Positions 18,853 to 27,491 of a stretch of DNA of 64,000 nt are shown piece by piece. Under the pieces are notes generated by a model. That model searched no databases. It worked only from the letters and a program-made list of their open reading frames with translations, and was not told where the DNA came from. Source of the stretch: Sphingomonas sp. Leaf412 (GTDB lineage: Bacteria; Pseudomonadota; Alphaproteobacteria; Sphingomonadales; Sphingomonadaceae); NCBI RefSeq assembly GCF_001425405.1, contig NZ_LMQP01000002.1, forward strand, positions 422,144 to 486,143. Reading direction: 5' to 3'. Every line of letters begins with the position of its first letter. Positions within the stretch are counted from its first letter, which is position 1. Made by a program: the position numbers and the translations under genes.

Positions 18853-19522
18853 GGCCGCGGACCCTAGCGAGCGCGGTCATGTCGAGCGGCAGCGTCACGG
18901 TCACCGTGGTGCCCGCGACCCCGGTGCGGCGCTCGATCGTGCCCTCGGACAGGTGGACCAGGTCGTCGACGATGCCCGTGCCCTGGCCCGTGCCGCCGGT
19001 GGCGGCGGACGGTGCGATGCCGGGGCCGTCGTCGGCCACCGTCATAACGGCGTCCGTACCCTCGACCGTCAGCGCGACCTCCAGCCGCGACCCGCCGACG
19101 GCGAGGGAGTGGTGCAGGGCGTTGGCCACCAGCTCCGCCGCGATGAGCAGCAGGCGTCGGGCCGTGGCGCCATCGAGCCAGAGGTCGGGGATAGAGAGGG
19201 TGACCGTCTTCCTCCCGCCGAGCCGCCGGCCCTCGACGATCTTGCGGCAGAGCTGCTCCAGGTCGGCGCCCGCGTTAACCGACGTGACCGGGAGGTGCGC
19301 GAGCAGCCGGTGCGTCCCGGCGAAGCCCTCGAGCCGCAACAGCGCCTCGTCGACCATGCGCAGCCGCGCGTCGGGTCCGCGAGCCGCCTTGACCAGCCTG
19401 AGCGCCGCGATCGCCGCGGTGATCTCGTTGGCGGTGCGGTGCACGCTCTCGTCGAGCAGCAGTCTGTCCTCGCTGCGCGGCGGTCGCGCCTCGACCATAC
19501 CGCGTTCATTTTGATGTCCCAT
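18845..19522 (-). CDS. Histidine-kinase-like ATPase (HisKA_2 type), no sensor domain
   Basis: This 225-aa protein has a HisKA_2-type phospho-acceptor segment (LLLDESVHRTANEI, His at about residue 29) and a HATPase domain: N box LLIAAELVANALHHSL, G1 box VADDGPGIAP, and G2-like GQGTGIVDDLV. There is no transmembrane or sensor region, so input must come from another protein. AGGAGGT precedes the ATG, and a dyad (19561-19578) lies 39 bp upstream. It is co-transcribed with the nuclease downstream; the pairing of kinase and nuclease is unusual. The partner response regulator is not adjacent. Confidence 0.8.
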   Translation of the reverse strand: MGHQNERGMVEARPPRSEDRLLLDESVHRTANEITAAIAALRLVKAARGPDARLRMVDEALLRLEGFAGTHRLLAHLPVTSVNAGADLEQLCRKIVEGRRLGGRKTVTLSIPDLWLDGATARRLLLIAAELVANALHHSLAVGGSRLEVALTVEGTDAVMTVADDGPGIAPSAATGGTGQGTGIVDDLVHLSEGTIERRTGVAGTTVTVTLPLDMTALARVRGRG

Positions 19523-19560
19523 AGTTCACCTCCTGATCGGCGGGAACTAGACACTGTCAT

Positions 19561-19578
19561 CACTACCTACAAGTAGTG
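19561..19578. promoter_or_regulatory. ACTAC-N6-GTAGT dyad, site 1
   Basis: CACTACCTACAAGTAGTG is a near-palindrome upstream of the kinase-like gene and downstream of the XRE gene. Seventeen of 18 bases match the centre of the 48-kb palindrome read on the other strand, and 14 of 18 match the site at 36895. A shared operator, probably overlapping the promoter, is the simplest reading. The neighbouring XRE protein is a candidate binder. Confidence 0.55.
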
Positions 19579-19614
19579 TTTTTTATCAGGTGACTCGTTT
19601 CGGGACCGGTCCCG

Positions 19615-19914
19615 CTACGCGCCCTTTCCGGTCGTGACGCCCGGGATCGTTCCGGTCGCGGCGATCTTAGCCTCCAGGCCAGCGGTCAGTTCGGCGACCG
19701 TGGTCCCCAGTCCTTGGGCGATCCGAATGAGGGTGCGGAGCTGGACGTTCTGCCGCCCGTCCTCGATACGCCAGATGTACGCGGGGCTGAGTTCGGACCT
19801 GCGTGCGAGTTCCTCCTTGCTCATCTCCCGCTCGGCGCGCACCTCGGCGACCCGCTGGCCGAGCGCCACGTAGGCCGGGTCGCGCGCGTCGCCCTCGATG
19901 TCCTTCTTGGCCAT
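19615..19914 (-). CDS. XRE-family helix-turn-helix regulator
   Basis: This 99-aa protein has a Cro/C1-type HTH (LGQRVAEVRAEREMSKEELARRSELSPAYIWRIEDGRQNVQLRTL in outline: SKEELARRSELSPAYI is helix-turn-helix, with the recognition helix at the end). I chose the ATG at 19914 (MAKKDIEG) over an upstream start because the HTH then begins where it does in relatives. It lies upstream of the kinase-nuclease operon on the same strand and may control it through the dyad at 19561. Confidence 0.82.
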   Translation of the reverse strand: MAKKDIEGDARDPAYVALGQRVAEVRAEREMSKEELARRSELSPAYIWRIEDGRQNVQLRTLIRIAQGLGTTVAELTAGLEAKIAATGTIPGVTTGKGA

Positions 19915-20064
19915 GGCCCATTGTAGGATGAGCGAGGGGTGTAGGCCAAGCGCCATCGCGTGGCGGGCGCGACAAGGGGACGCGGGACGTTCGCATCCGA
20001 TCTATGCGGCGACCCTCGGCGCGGAGATGCTCCCTCGGCTGCAGTTATGACGGTCTGCGGCGCT

Positions 20065-20775
20065 TTAAGGGACTTGATGGGACGGGGTTTCCGCCAGCCT
20101 GTGCTCGGCGCGGCTCAGGTCGGCGTGCGGTAAGCCAGCCCGCCGCAGGCTGCCGGTCGTGACGTCGTAGATCGCGGTCAGGTCGATCGTGACCTGCGGC
20201 GGTGGGAGCGAGCCTCCAGCGTTCCTTGCGTCCTGCCGACCGGTCAGCGTCAGCGTACCAACCGGGTCCTCGGAGAACCGGCCCGAGCGCATGCCGTCGC
20301 GTCCCGTGTGCGACAGCGCATCGATCGCCACGGTGACCTCCGCCCTCTCGCCCCGTGCCGCGGCCGCCCAGAGCGCGTCGAGCGTCGGCCGGTTGCCCGT
20401 GAGGAGCGCGGCGGCGGCGGCGGGGGGCACGAACGCCCGCTGCAACGTCAGTGCGAGCGCGACGTCGAGCGCGTCCGGCAGCCCGTTGCGATGGCCCCGG
20501 CCGCGGCCTGGCGCGGGCCCGGCGTGGCGACGCAGGCCAAGTCCCAAGAGCGCCTTGACCCGCGCGCCCATTGCCTCGGTTCCCTTGTCAGGCGTTCCGA
20601 AGGCCGCGACCAGCGCGTCGCGCAGCACGTTGTACCTGATGACGAGCGCAGCGACGTCATTTATGTCCCGGGGATTGTGAGCAATCCCGGTTGCGCGGCG
20701 CGTCTGGGCACGGGGGCGTTGGTCGCGAGGCGTGGCGATCGCCGGCTGTGGCGCCGAGGCAACGGACGTGGCCAT
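20065..20775 (-). CDS. Unknown protein, island paralogue of the 38394 gene
   Basis: I do not recognise this 236-aa protein. Its middle (YNVLRDALVAAFG..., then RVKALL, and DALDVALALTLQRAFVPPAAAAALL) follows the same helix pattern as the product of 38394-39080 (GMLLAAFG..., RIKQMQ, QSLRILTAAALLDAGYGPTDAI). The two are probably distant homologues, perhaps with a MerR-like or other small DNA-binding helical domain. The ATG follows a GGGAAAAGAGA stretch. The C-terminal part (VTIDLTAIYDVTTG) looks beta-rich. No function is proposed. Confidence 0.5.
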   Translation of the reverse strand: MATSVASAPQPAIATPRDQRPRAQTRRATGIAHNPRDINDVAALVIRYNVLRDALVAAFGTPDKGTEAMGARVKALLGLGLRRHAGPAPGRGRGHRNGLPDALDVALALTLQRAFVPPAAAAALLTGNRPTLDALWAAAARGERAEVTVAIDALSHTGRDGMRSGRFSEDPVGTLTLTGRQDARNAGGSLPPPQVTIDLTAIYDVTTGSLRRAGLPHADLSRAEHRLAETPSHQVP

Positions 20776-21267
20776 TCTCTTTTCCCTTCAATAATTTTTG
20801 GACCCCTCCACCGTCTCGGCGGGCTTTTTTTGCGCAAGGGCATCGACGTTGTGGACCGGGCTGGATCTTCGATGGCGCGGTTTGGATATCGATGCGGGAC
20901 CCGTTCGGATGTCGATCCGCGGGCCGCCGGGTTGCGCACATCGATGGTCGATCCATGGAGGGTGAGAAAGAAGTTGCACTCCTCATCGTCACGTATATGT
21001 GGAAAAGACCGCGACATGGTTTTGCGGGCGCTCCACCCCTCGACTCGGTCGAGGGGGCGGCAACGTGGGTAGGTCGATCAGCTCGGCACGCCTTCACGCC
21101 TCGGGCTCGCCTCAACGGACCGTTGCCGCCCTGCATGACGCCGGCCGACCGCCGGTAAGTGTTGGGGGATGCGCACGGAGCGATGCTCCTTGGCAACCTG
21201 GATCCACGCAACCAAGTGTGCGTCCGGGATAGCCGCGTGCTCCCGGCGCCTGCCGAGGAGTATGGCG
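20776..21267. other. 492-bp intergenic region
   Basis: No convincing gene is visible. It holds a T-rich run after a GC-rich stretch (cggcgggctttttttg, about 20816-20831) that could be a terminator on the plus strand, and two imperfect repeats, ggatatcgatgcgggacc (20884) and ggatgtcgatccgcgggcc (20907). The promoter of the minus-strand gene at 20775 and of the HicA-like gene should lie here. Confidence 0.4.
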
Positions 21268-21477
21268 ATGTCCGCCCATTCTACGATGACCAAGCTGCTG
21301 CGCGAACTCGAGCGCGACGGCTTCACCGCCACCCGCACCCCCGGTGGCCACCTCCGGTTCCAGCACCCCGCGATCAGCGGATGCGTGTTCGGCCCGAGCA
21401 CGCCGTCCGACCACCGCGGCGTGAAGAACCTGCTCGCGACGCTGAAGCGCAAGCTGCGCACCGCCAACGACGGTTGA
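21268..21477 (+). CDS. HicA-like type II toxin domain protein
   Basis: This 69-aa protein resembles the HicA/YcfA mRNA-interferase fold: KLLRELERDGFTATRTPGGHLRFQHP carries the catalytic-type His after Gly-Gly, and GPSTPSDHRGVKNLLATLKRKL matches the C-terminal helix. HicA toxins cleave mRNA and are normally encoded with a HicB antitoxin; none is adjacent. GAGGAG precedes the ATG at 21268. A hairpin terminator follows the stop, so it is probably monocistronic. It may be an orphan toxin or a repurposed RNA-binding domain. Confidence 0.65.
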   Translation: MSAHSTMTKLLRELERDGFTATRTPGGHLRFQHPAISGCVFGPSTPSDHRGVKNLLATLKRKLRTANDG

Positions 21478-21481
21478 GGAC

Positions 21482-21514
21482 GGGCGCGGCGGGGCCCCAC
21501 GTCCCGCTGCGCCC
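21482..21514 (+). terminator. Hairpin after the HicA-like gene
   Basis: A 12-bp stem (gggcgcggcggg / cccgctgcgccc, 11 of 12 paired) with a short loop starts 5 bases after the stop and is followed by TTCTGCC. The position and strength fit a terminator, though the T tract is short. Confidence 0.6.
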
Positions 21515-21574
21515 TTCTGCCGCATTCCACATCTAGGATCGATGCGGGCCATGGCCCGCCAAGGAGCTTTCAAC

Positions 21575-23626
21575 ATGGCCAAGACCAACCTCGACGACCA
21601 CGTCCTTCCCCGCCCGGTCGAGCGTCTGCCCGATTACGCCCACGCCAAGTCGCGCCAGTCGCTCGCCGAGCGCCTGCACGACGCCTTCGGGCTGACGCCG
21701 CAGTCCGCCAGCACGATCGCCGACGCGATCGTCGACCCGAGCGACGTTCGGCGCTCGATCGGCGAGCCTAGCGAGCCCGACGTCGAGCGCATCCCCGTGC
21801 CTGGCGGCACGCTGCTCGGCATCCGCACACAGGTGTGGGCGCGCCGGGTGATGCCCGACCCGCGCAACCCGCGCACCCTGCCGTCGCGCCGCCACCCGTT
21901 CGCTGTCGATCCCGGTTCGGGTGACGAGGACTCGCGCTTCCGGCCTGTGCCGGAACCGCAGCCGCTCGACGCCGCGCGGCCGCAGTCGGCCGAGTTGGTC
22001 GTAGACGTCGAGAGCCGCCACCATCTCGCCTGGGCCGCGCAGCAGACGGCGGCGTACGTCCTCAACGAGAACGACTGGCGCGTCTCGATCCGCAGCCAGG
22101 GCGTCATGGAGGCGGTGTGGCTCGTCGCGACGACGTTCCGGCATGCCGACGGCTCTGACTCGTCGACGACGCTGACGACCGCCGAGGGCTCGTCGCGCGC
22201 GACCGCGGTGCACAGCATTCTCAACATCGTTTCGGCCGACGTGCCGTACGATGATAACGACGCGGGGATGCGCGCACGCGTGAAGCGCATTAACGAGGCG
22301 TTCGACCGCGGCGAGCGCGACGCCGACACGATCTTCGCGCTGCGTTGCGAGCGCGTGCCGGCGCTGATCCTGGTGGGGTTCGAACCCTATCCGGGCGGCG
22401 CGACCACCTTCCCGACGGCGGTGCGTTCGCTCGTCGCGCTGCGCCACGTCGATCCGCCCAAGCCGTGGGGGGAGGGTCCGGAGAACGAGTCCCTTGCGGA
22501 CGAGGTTCTGGACGAGTTGATGCGCCGTGGCCTCGTGACCTCGACCGAGCGCGAATACTATGCCGGCTCATGCACGAAGGCGGAAGCCCGCGCCGCGCAT
22601 CTGCCCGATGATCCAGTGCTGCGCGCCGCCAGGCTCGTCCACCTGTTTAGCGCCGGTGGTGAAGAGGTGTACGAGGCGATCCGGGTCGCGGTCACCAGCC
22701 AGTCGACGCGCAAGCGCATGACTCAGAAGCTGATGAACGACCTCGCCACCGCGCTGATCCTTCGGGCGGTGTCCAAGGACCGCGCCGACATCGACCAGGC
22801 CCGCCGCTACCTCCGCCACGCGTTCGGCAAGGCGGCCCACCGCCGCGACGCCTGGACTGCGACCAGCCGGCCGACCGCCGAGCTCGTGGCGGCCGCGCTG
22901 AAGGAGGTGGAGACCGCGATCGCATCGGACCGGGACGAGCCCGGCCCGGCCTCGGTCGAGCTCGCCGTGCGCGCGGCCTTCCCGCTGGTGGTCGACGGCC
23001 GCCTGAACGCGGACCGGGGCACGTCGGGCAACGACCAGCCGGACCGTCGCACGCCCGGCGAGGTGCTCGACGCGATGCGGCGCAAGCCGCAGGGCATTCG
23101 CCAGCTCGGACAGGCGCTGGGCGACTTCGCCGAGGATATCGACATCCGCGCGGTCGGCGAGGACGGTGGAGTCCGCCGGCTCGAGGACGGGTCGGCGGAC
23201 CAGGTCCTGAGCGACGTCTGGCTCCGCAACGAGTATCCGCCCGCGGGGAAGGCGAAGGCGGCCCGGCCGGGCGACTCGCCGACCGACCGCTACGACCGCG
23301 CCGTCGAGGCGCTCGGCGGCGCGATGGAGGAGCTCTCCCGGTGCTTCGTCGAGCTGGCCAAGGTCGCGGGGGAGGACGGGCAGCCGCTGGTCGATCGCCG
23401 CGGGGTGGAGGCGCGGCTGACCGACCCGTGGCGCAAGACGCTCCGCTCGGTGGACGAGGAGCTGCTGCTGTGGGCCCGCGCGTACCGCAAGCGGCACGGC
23501 CAGGGTCGGCCAGCGCCGCTCGCCACCGGCGGGGACGACGATGACGATGCGGAGGACGGCGGCATCGAGGCGGAATGGGACGCCGCCGACGACGCCCCTG
23601 TGGTCACTGCGGACGAGGAGGCCTGA
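21575..23626 (+). CDS. Large ParB/DndB-like protein of unknown function
   Basis: This 683-aa protein is not firmly recognised. Residues of about 85-215 resemble the ParB/Srx fold: a VMPDPRNPR segment as in ParB box I, and TTAEGSSRATAVHSIL where ParB has its GERR box and DndB its DGQHR motif. The rest is helical; the tail is acidic (GDDDDDAEDGG...). The ATG follows AAGGAGC. A hairpin terminator ends it, and a PD-(D/E)XK gene follows 131 bp on. A sequence-specific DNA-binding or nicking role would fit, but this is inference from two short motifs. Confidence 0.5.
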   Translation: MAKTNLDDHVLPRPVERLPDYAHAKSRQSLAERLHDAFGLTPQSASTIADAIVDPSDVRRSIGEPSEPDVERIPVPGGTLLGIRTQVWARRVMPDPRNPRTLPSRRHPFAVDPGSGDEDSRFRPVPEPQPLDAARPQSAELVVDVESRHHLAWAAQQTAAYVLNENDWRVSIRSQGVMEAVWLVATTFRHADGSDSSTTLTTAEGSSRATAVHSILNIVSADVPYDDNDAGMRARVKRINEAFDRGERDADTIFALRCERVPALILVGFEPYPGGATTFPTAVRSLVALRHVDPPKPWGEGPENESLADEVLDELMRRGLVTSTEREYYAGSCTKAEARAAHLPDDPVLRAARLVHLFSAGGEEVYEAIRVAVTSQSTRKRMTQKLMNDLATALILRAVSKDRADIDQARRYLRHAFGKAAHRRDAWTATSRPTAELVAAALKEVETAIASDRDEPGPASVELAVRAAFPLVVDGRLNADRGTSGNDQPDRRTPGEVLDAMRRKPQGIRQLGQALGDFAEDIDIRAVGEDGGVRRLEDGSADQVLSDVWLRNEYPPAGKAKAARPGDSPTDRYDRAVEALGGAMEELSRCFVELAKVAGEDGQPLVDRRGVEARLTDPWRKTLRSVDEELLLWARAYRKRHGQGRPAPLATGGDDDDDAEDGGIEAEWDAADDAPVVTADEEA

Positions 23627-23633
23627 CGGCCGG

Positions 23634-23660
23634 CCGGGCGGGGGCTTAGACCCCGCCCGG
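23634..23660 (+). terminator. Hairpin after the ParB-like gene
   Basis: The stem ccgggcgggg / ccccgcccgg (10 bp, perfect) has a 7-nt loop and is followed by tgttcgttc. It begins 7 bases after the stop. It suggests that the next gene has its own promoter. Confidence 0.65.
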
Positions 23661-23757
23661 TGTTCGTTCAGATCTGGCTTCGCACGGTACCGCCGTCGCG
23701 GTTCGACGCGCGGCGATGATCGATGATCGCCGGCTGCGATGGAAACGAAAATTGGGG

Positions 23758-25116
23758 ATGACCGAGATGCCAAGGGACAACACGCTCTGGATCGCGCAGC
23801 GCGAGGGGCAGGACTGGCGCGACGAGGACGTGCTGGCCGGTGTTGGCTGGCTGCGTTCGCTCGTGCCGTCAGCGGAGTGGGCAGACCGCGAGGCGGCGGT
23901 CGAGATGCGTTTCCAGGCTGCCAAGCGCGAATGGGCGCAGGGACGACGGGTGCCGCTGTTCGATCCCGAGGACGCGATCGCCTGGTACGTGCATCAGGCG
24001 ACCAGGTATGCCGACCCCGCGCTACGCCCCGATTTCTTCCTGCCCGAGGGCTACCGCATCGCGCCGCTGTTCAAGCGTATCGGCCAGCTCCGCGACGCGC
24101 TCATCGGCATCGAGGGCGGCGAGGCCCGCGCCGCCCGGCTCATGACGGAGAATACGGCGCAGCCCGACGATAGCATCTACGAGCTGCTGGTCGCTGGCGC
24201 CTACGCCAGACGGGGATGGGCCACCGTCCGCTTCGTGCCCGAGACGCCGGGCGTCGGGAAACGCCACGACCTCATGGTCGAGCGGCCCGGTGAAGGCTGG
24301 GGCGTCGAGTGCAAGCGGTCCGGACGCTCGGGATACGCGCGCGACGAGCGGCTTGCCGGCGAACGCATGGCCGACGGCGCGCACGCGTTGTCGCGCCGTG
24401 CCGGACGGCCCCTCATCGTGCTCGCCCGGTTCCGCGAGGAGCTCCATACCCTCGGCGATGACTATCTTGCCGCGCGGGTCGGGTATTTCCTGAACGCCGT
24501 GGGTCCATACGAGTGGGACGACGAGGGCGGTGAGGGCATGGTCGCCGACGTCGATTGGACAAGGCTGCACTCGGTCATGGTCGAGGACGACATCTACTTC
24601 GGGTCGAGCCGCATGGTCGAGCTGCTGCTCGGCAGCTACGAGCCCGCGGTCGACTTCACGATGGCGGGCGACTGGACCCCGGCCGATGGCCGCCCGCTCC
24701 ACGCGGAATGGGTCGATCACCTGAGCCTCGTCGGTTGGAGGAGCGTCTCCGACGAGGCGGCGCGCCGCAAGTCGATGCACTTCCGCGGGCTGGTGGCCAA
24801 GGCGTCGACGCAGCTTCCGGGCGACCGGCCCGGCGCGATCCACGTCGGCTACGAGGGCGTGGGCGGCAATAGCGAGGATGGCCGCCGCCACGAGCTCAAC
24901 CGACGGGAGATGGCTTCGTTCGAACCTGGCAGGACGGGCCTGCGCATGGTCTACGGCAACTACTTCATGCCGGAGCTGGTCACGTCGCGGAACGAGAGTG
25001 CGGCCGTCAGCGAGACTTTGGCGTGGTATCCGGTCGGACGGGGTGGGGTTCGCGATCCGTTGCCGGGCCACATGCTATTCATGGACGAGGACGGCCGGCC
25101 GGGATCGCATCTCTGA
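23758..25116 (+). CDS. Predicted PD-(D/E)XK nuclease-like protein
   Basis: This 452-aa protein carries a restriction-endonuclease-like core at about residues 140-205: a helix with Glu (YELLVAGAYARRGW), then KRHDLMVE (the Asp) and WGVECKRSG (the E-x-K). The flanking parts are not recognised: an N-terminal helical region and a C-terminal mixed region. The start is uncertain (23716, 23758 or 23767); 23758 is the middle choice. It follows the ParB-like gene on the same strand and converges on the GHKL operon. A DNA-cutting role in defence is inferred. Confidence 0.6.
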   Translation: MTEMPRDNTLWIAQREGQDWRDEDVLAGVGWLRSLVPSAEWADREAAVEMRFQAAKREWAQGRRVPLFDPEDAIAWYVHQATRYADPALRPDFFLPEGYRIAPLFKRIGQLRDALIGIEGGEARAARLMTENTAQPDDSIYELLVAGAYARRGWATVRFVPETPGVGKRHDLMVERPGEGWGVECKRSGRSGYARDERLAGERMADGAHALSRRAGRPLIVLARFREELHTLGDDYLAARVGYFLNAVGPYEWDDEGGEGMVADVDWTRLHSVMVEDDIYFGSSRMVELLLGSYEPAVDFTMAGDWTPADGRPLHAEWVDHLSLVGWRSVSDEAARRKSMHFRGLVAKASTQLPGDRPGAIHVGYEGVGGNSEDGRRHELNRREMASFEPGRTGLRMVYGNYFMPELVTSRNESAAVSETLAWYPVGRGGVRDPLPGHMLFMDEDGRPGSHL

Positions 25117-25173
25117 CGGCCTGCTCCCTGAGGTTCGTGAACGCCCGGCGCCGTTCCGACGGACATGCTGTCC

Positions 25174-27441
25174 TCAGGGATGGGGCCGCGCGATCGCCGC
25201 GATCTGGTATGGTTCCTCCCAGCGGTCGATGTGGCGGGCGAGGATCACTTGGTCGCCGCTGCCGTCCAGTTCCTGCGAGGCGACGCGCTCGACCGCTCGC
25301 CGAAGCCCGTCGCGCTCCTTCTCGTCGTGGACGAGGAACGCGATGCTTGCCTTGCGGTCGAGCGGGGGCTTCACCGACACTAACACCCCGTGCTCCATAC
25401 CCTTCGCTCTTCGGCGGACGGCCTTCCGCGCCCGTTCGAGCAAGCGGACCAGACGCGCTTGCTCCCCTTGGTCCGCCGCGCTCAGCAGGTGCATGCCGAT
25501 GAGGGTCCAACCGGCGGGTCGGCGCGTCGCCAGCGCGTCCAGGATGGATGCGAAGTACCTCCCCAATTTCGGTCGCGGCTTTTCGAGGATCCGACCCGCG
25601 TCCCGCGCGTCGTAGTATCTGTCGATCGCCTCCGACATGCCGGATGGTGAGAGGCTCATCTCCTGCGGCACGCCACCGAGGTTGAAGCCGCTTTCCAGAT
25701 AGAGTCCGAGAAAGTCGAGCTCGTCGCCGAGAAGTTGGAAGTGCCGCTGGAACGGGCCGCGCTCCGCCATGTAGTGCAGGAAAATTACTGGACGGTCGAG
25801 CACATCGGCGATCGCGAGCAGATCCGCGATGTTCATCATCGGCGCGAGCACGTGGTCGGGCGGCACCCACCCGGCGTCGCGAAGCTCCTGCTCTGCGGAT
25901 GCGAGCACGGAGAGATCGTCAAGCGATACCGAGATCCTGATGATGCGGTCGATGTCCCCGGGCGCGGTGATGCCTGCCTCAGCCACCGTGGCGAGGGCCT
26001 CGGCGGAGCCCGCCTGCGCGTCACACACGACACCCTCGAGCCGCGCCGACTGCAGCGATGGCTCCACGACCATGTCGCGAACGTGGCGCCTGACGCGGTC
26101 CGGAGCGCCGCGAAGGCCCTGCGGTGTCAGGTGGTTGGCCTTGGCCTCCGCGATCAGAAGCACCTTGTCGATCTGGACGATCGCGTCCGTCTCGAACCGC
26201 TGGTCCCCGTAAGACCATGTCACGCCCGCTCTGACTGCCGCCATCGGCAAGGCCATCCGCAGTGCCTCCACCATCCGCCGCTCGAGGTAGGCGTTGCGGG
26301 CGGTATCCAGCCGGTTCAACGCGCCCGCCTCTTCGGCAAGCCTCCGCACGATCGCGTGTATGTGGCTCAGGATCGCCTGCGGCATCGGCGCGAGGAAGGT
26401 ATCGCCGAGGTCGATGAGGGGCGCGAGCCAGATGGGGTTTGCGAGGAACAGAAAGTCGAGGTTGTGGCTGGACAGAGCGCCGGGCTTAAGCGAGATCGCC
26501 CGGAGTGCCCTTTCGGTTCGGGCGCCGTCCAAACCCGCGAGTTCGCCAAGCTCCTTCGCGCCGAAGCTCATGTTGTCGGGATGTCGCAGATCGGCATGCC
26601 CCAGCAACATGGCTAACACCTGCTGGCGAGTGATCCCTGACGGTAGTCGCTCCGTAAGTTCCTTGGCCGACCCGGCGATGTCGGGAAAACCTTCGCAGTA
26701 GCGCGCGAGCATCTCGGGAACCGACCTCGCGTTGGCGACAGATCGCATGGCGCCCGTCCAGAGATTGGCGCGACGCTCGAGTTCGGCGACCATGGTGCGG
26801 CCGAGCTCGATCACATCGCTCGCGGCGAAGCCGTGATGCGCGAGGAAGGCCGCATCGAGCGGTGAGTACATCTCCCTGGACATCGAGACGACGTCGCCGA
26901 AATAGCCCCAGTTGCGCACCGCGTGCGTGTGTAAACGTATCCGTTCCTGGAGGGCGGCTATCGTCCTCGCCTGGGGATCGTCCGTCTCTACGCCCGCGAC
27001 GATTCGCTGCGCCAAAAAGCCGAGGGCCAGTGAAGGGAGTTCATCGAAGACGCGCTGGACGGCGCTCGGCACGGACGGGTTGTCCGACCAGTCAGCATGC
27101 GGAACGGTAAGGAGGACTGCTTGAAGCAGTTCGACGTGGTGCTGTTCGAGCTTGCTCGAGATCGGGGTGGTCGATCCGTCCTCGAGGACGCCGCGCTGAA
27201 GTCCGTAGTATGCCGCCGAGGCGATGAGCCCGGCGGGGTCGTGCTCGCGGAACAGCTGCTGGAACGCGGCGAACATCTCCGGCACTCGGGCCACGTGGGC
27301 TTTCGCCCCGGCCGCCATCTTCGCGCGGAACCCCTCGCGGTCGGCCGGCGGGGAGATGATCCTGAAGGTCGGCCCTCCGCCGTGGCCCGCCGGCGGCACG
27401 GTGTGATCCGTCTTCTTCCTGCGTCCTCGGCTCTTCGGCAT
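25174..27441 (-). CDS. Unknown 755-aa protein with nuclease-like core
   Basis: The family is not recognised. The protein starts with a short basic segment (MPKSRGRRKKTD) and is mainly helical. A PD-(D/E)XK-like motif occurs in the middle: a Glu-bearing helix (LERRMVEALRMAL), then RFETDAIVQID and LLIAEAKANHL (about residues 475-500), which fits E...D...ExK. It is the last gene of the minus-strand operon, 50 bp after the REC-like gene. It may be the effector of the GHKL/REC pair. It converges with the 23758 gene with a 57-bp gap. Confidence 0.55.
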   Translation of the reverse strand: MPKSRGRRKKTDHTVPPAGHGGGPTFRIISPPADREGFRAKMAAGAKAHVARVPEMFAAFQQLFREHDPAGLIASAAYYGLQRGVLEDGSTTPISSKLEQHHVELLQAVLLTVPHADWSDNPSVPSAVQRVFDELPSLALGFLAQRIVAGVETDDPQARTIAALQERIRLHTHAVRNWGYFGDVVSMSREMYSPLDAAFLAHHGFAASDVIELGRTMVAELERRANLWTGAMRSVANARSVPEMLARYCEGFPDIAGSAKELTERLPSGITRQQVLAMLLGHADLRHPDNMSFGAKELGELAGLDGARTERALRAISLKPGALSSHNLDFLFLANPIWLAPLIDLGDTFLAPMPQAILSHIHAIVRRLAEEAGALNRLDTARNAYLERRMVEALRMALPMAAVRAGVTWSYGDQRFETDAIVQIDKVLLIAEAKANHLTPQGLRGAPDRVRRHVRDMVVEPSLQSARLEGVVCDAQAGSAEALATVAEAGITAPGDIDRIIRISVSLDDLSVLASAEQELRDAGWVPPDHVLAPMMNIADLLAIADVLDRPVIFLHYMAERGPFQRHFQLLGDELDFLGLYLESGFNLGGVPQEMSLSPSGMSEAIDRYYDARDAGRILEKPRPKLGRYFASILDALATRRPAGWTLIGMHLLSAADQGEQARLVRLLERARKAVRRRAKGMEHGVLVSVKPPLDRKASIAFLVHDEKERDGLRRAVERVASQELDGSGDQVILARHIDRWEEPYQIAAIARPHP

Positions 27442-27491
27442 GTTTCTGTTCGTCGCGCTTGAGCTGAGTTCGGTCGGCGGTTGAGGACGCG

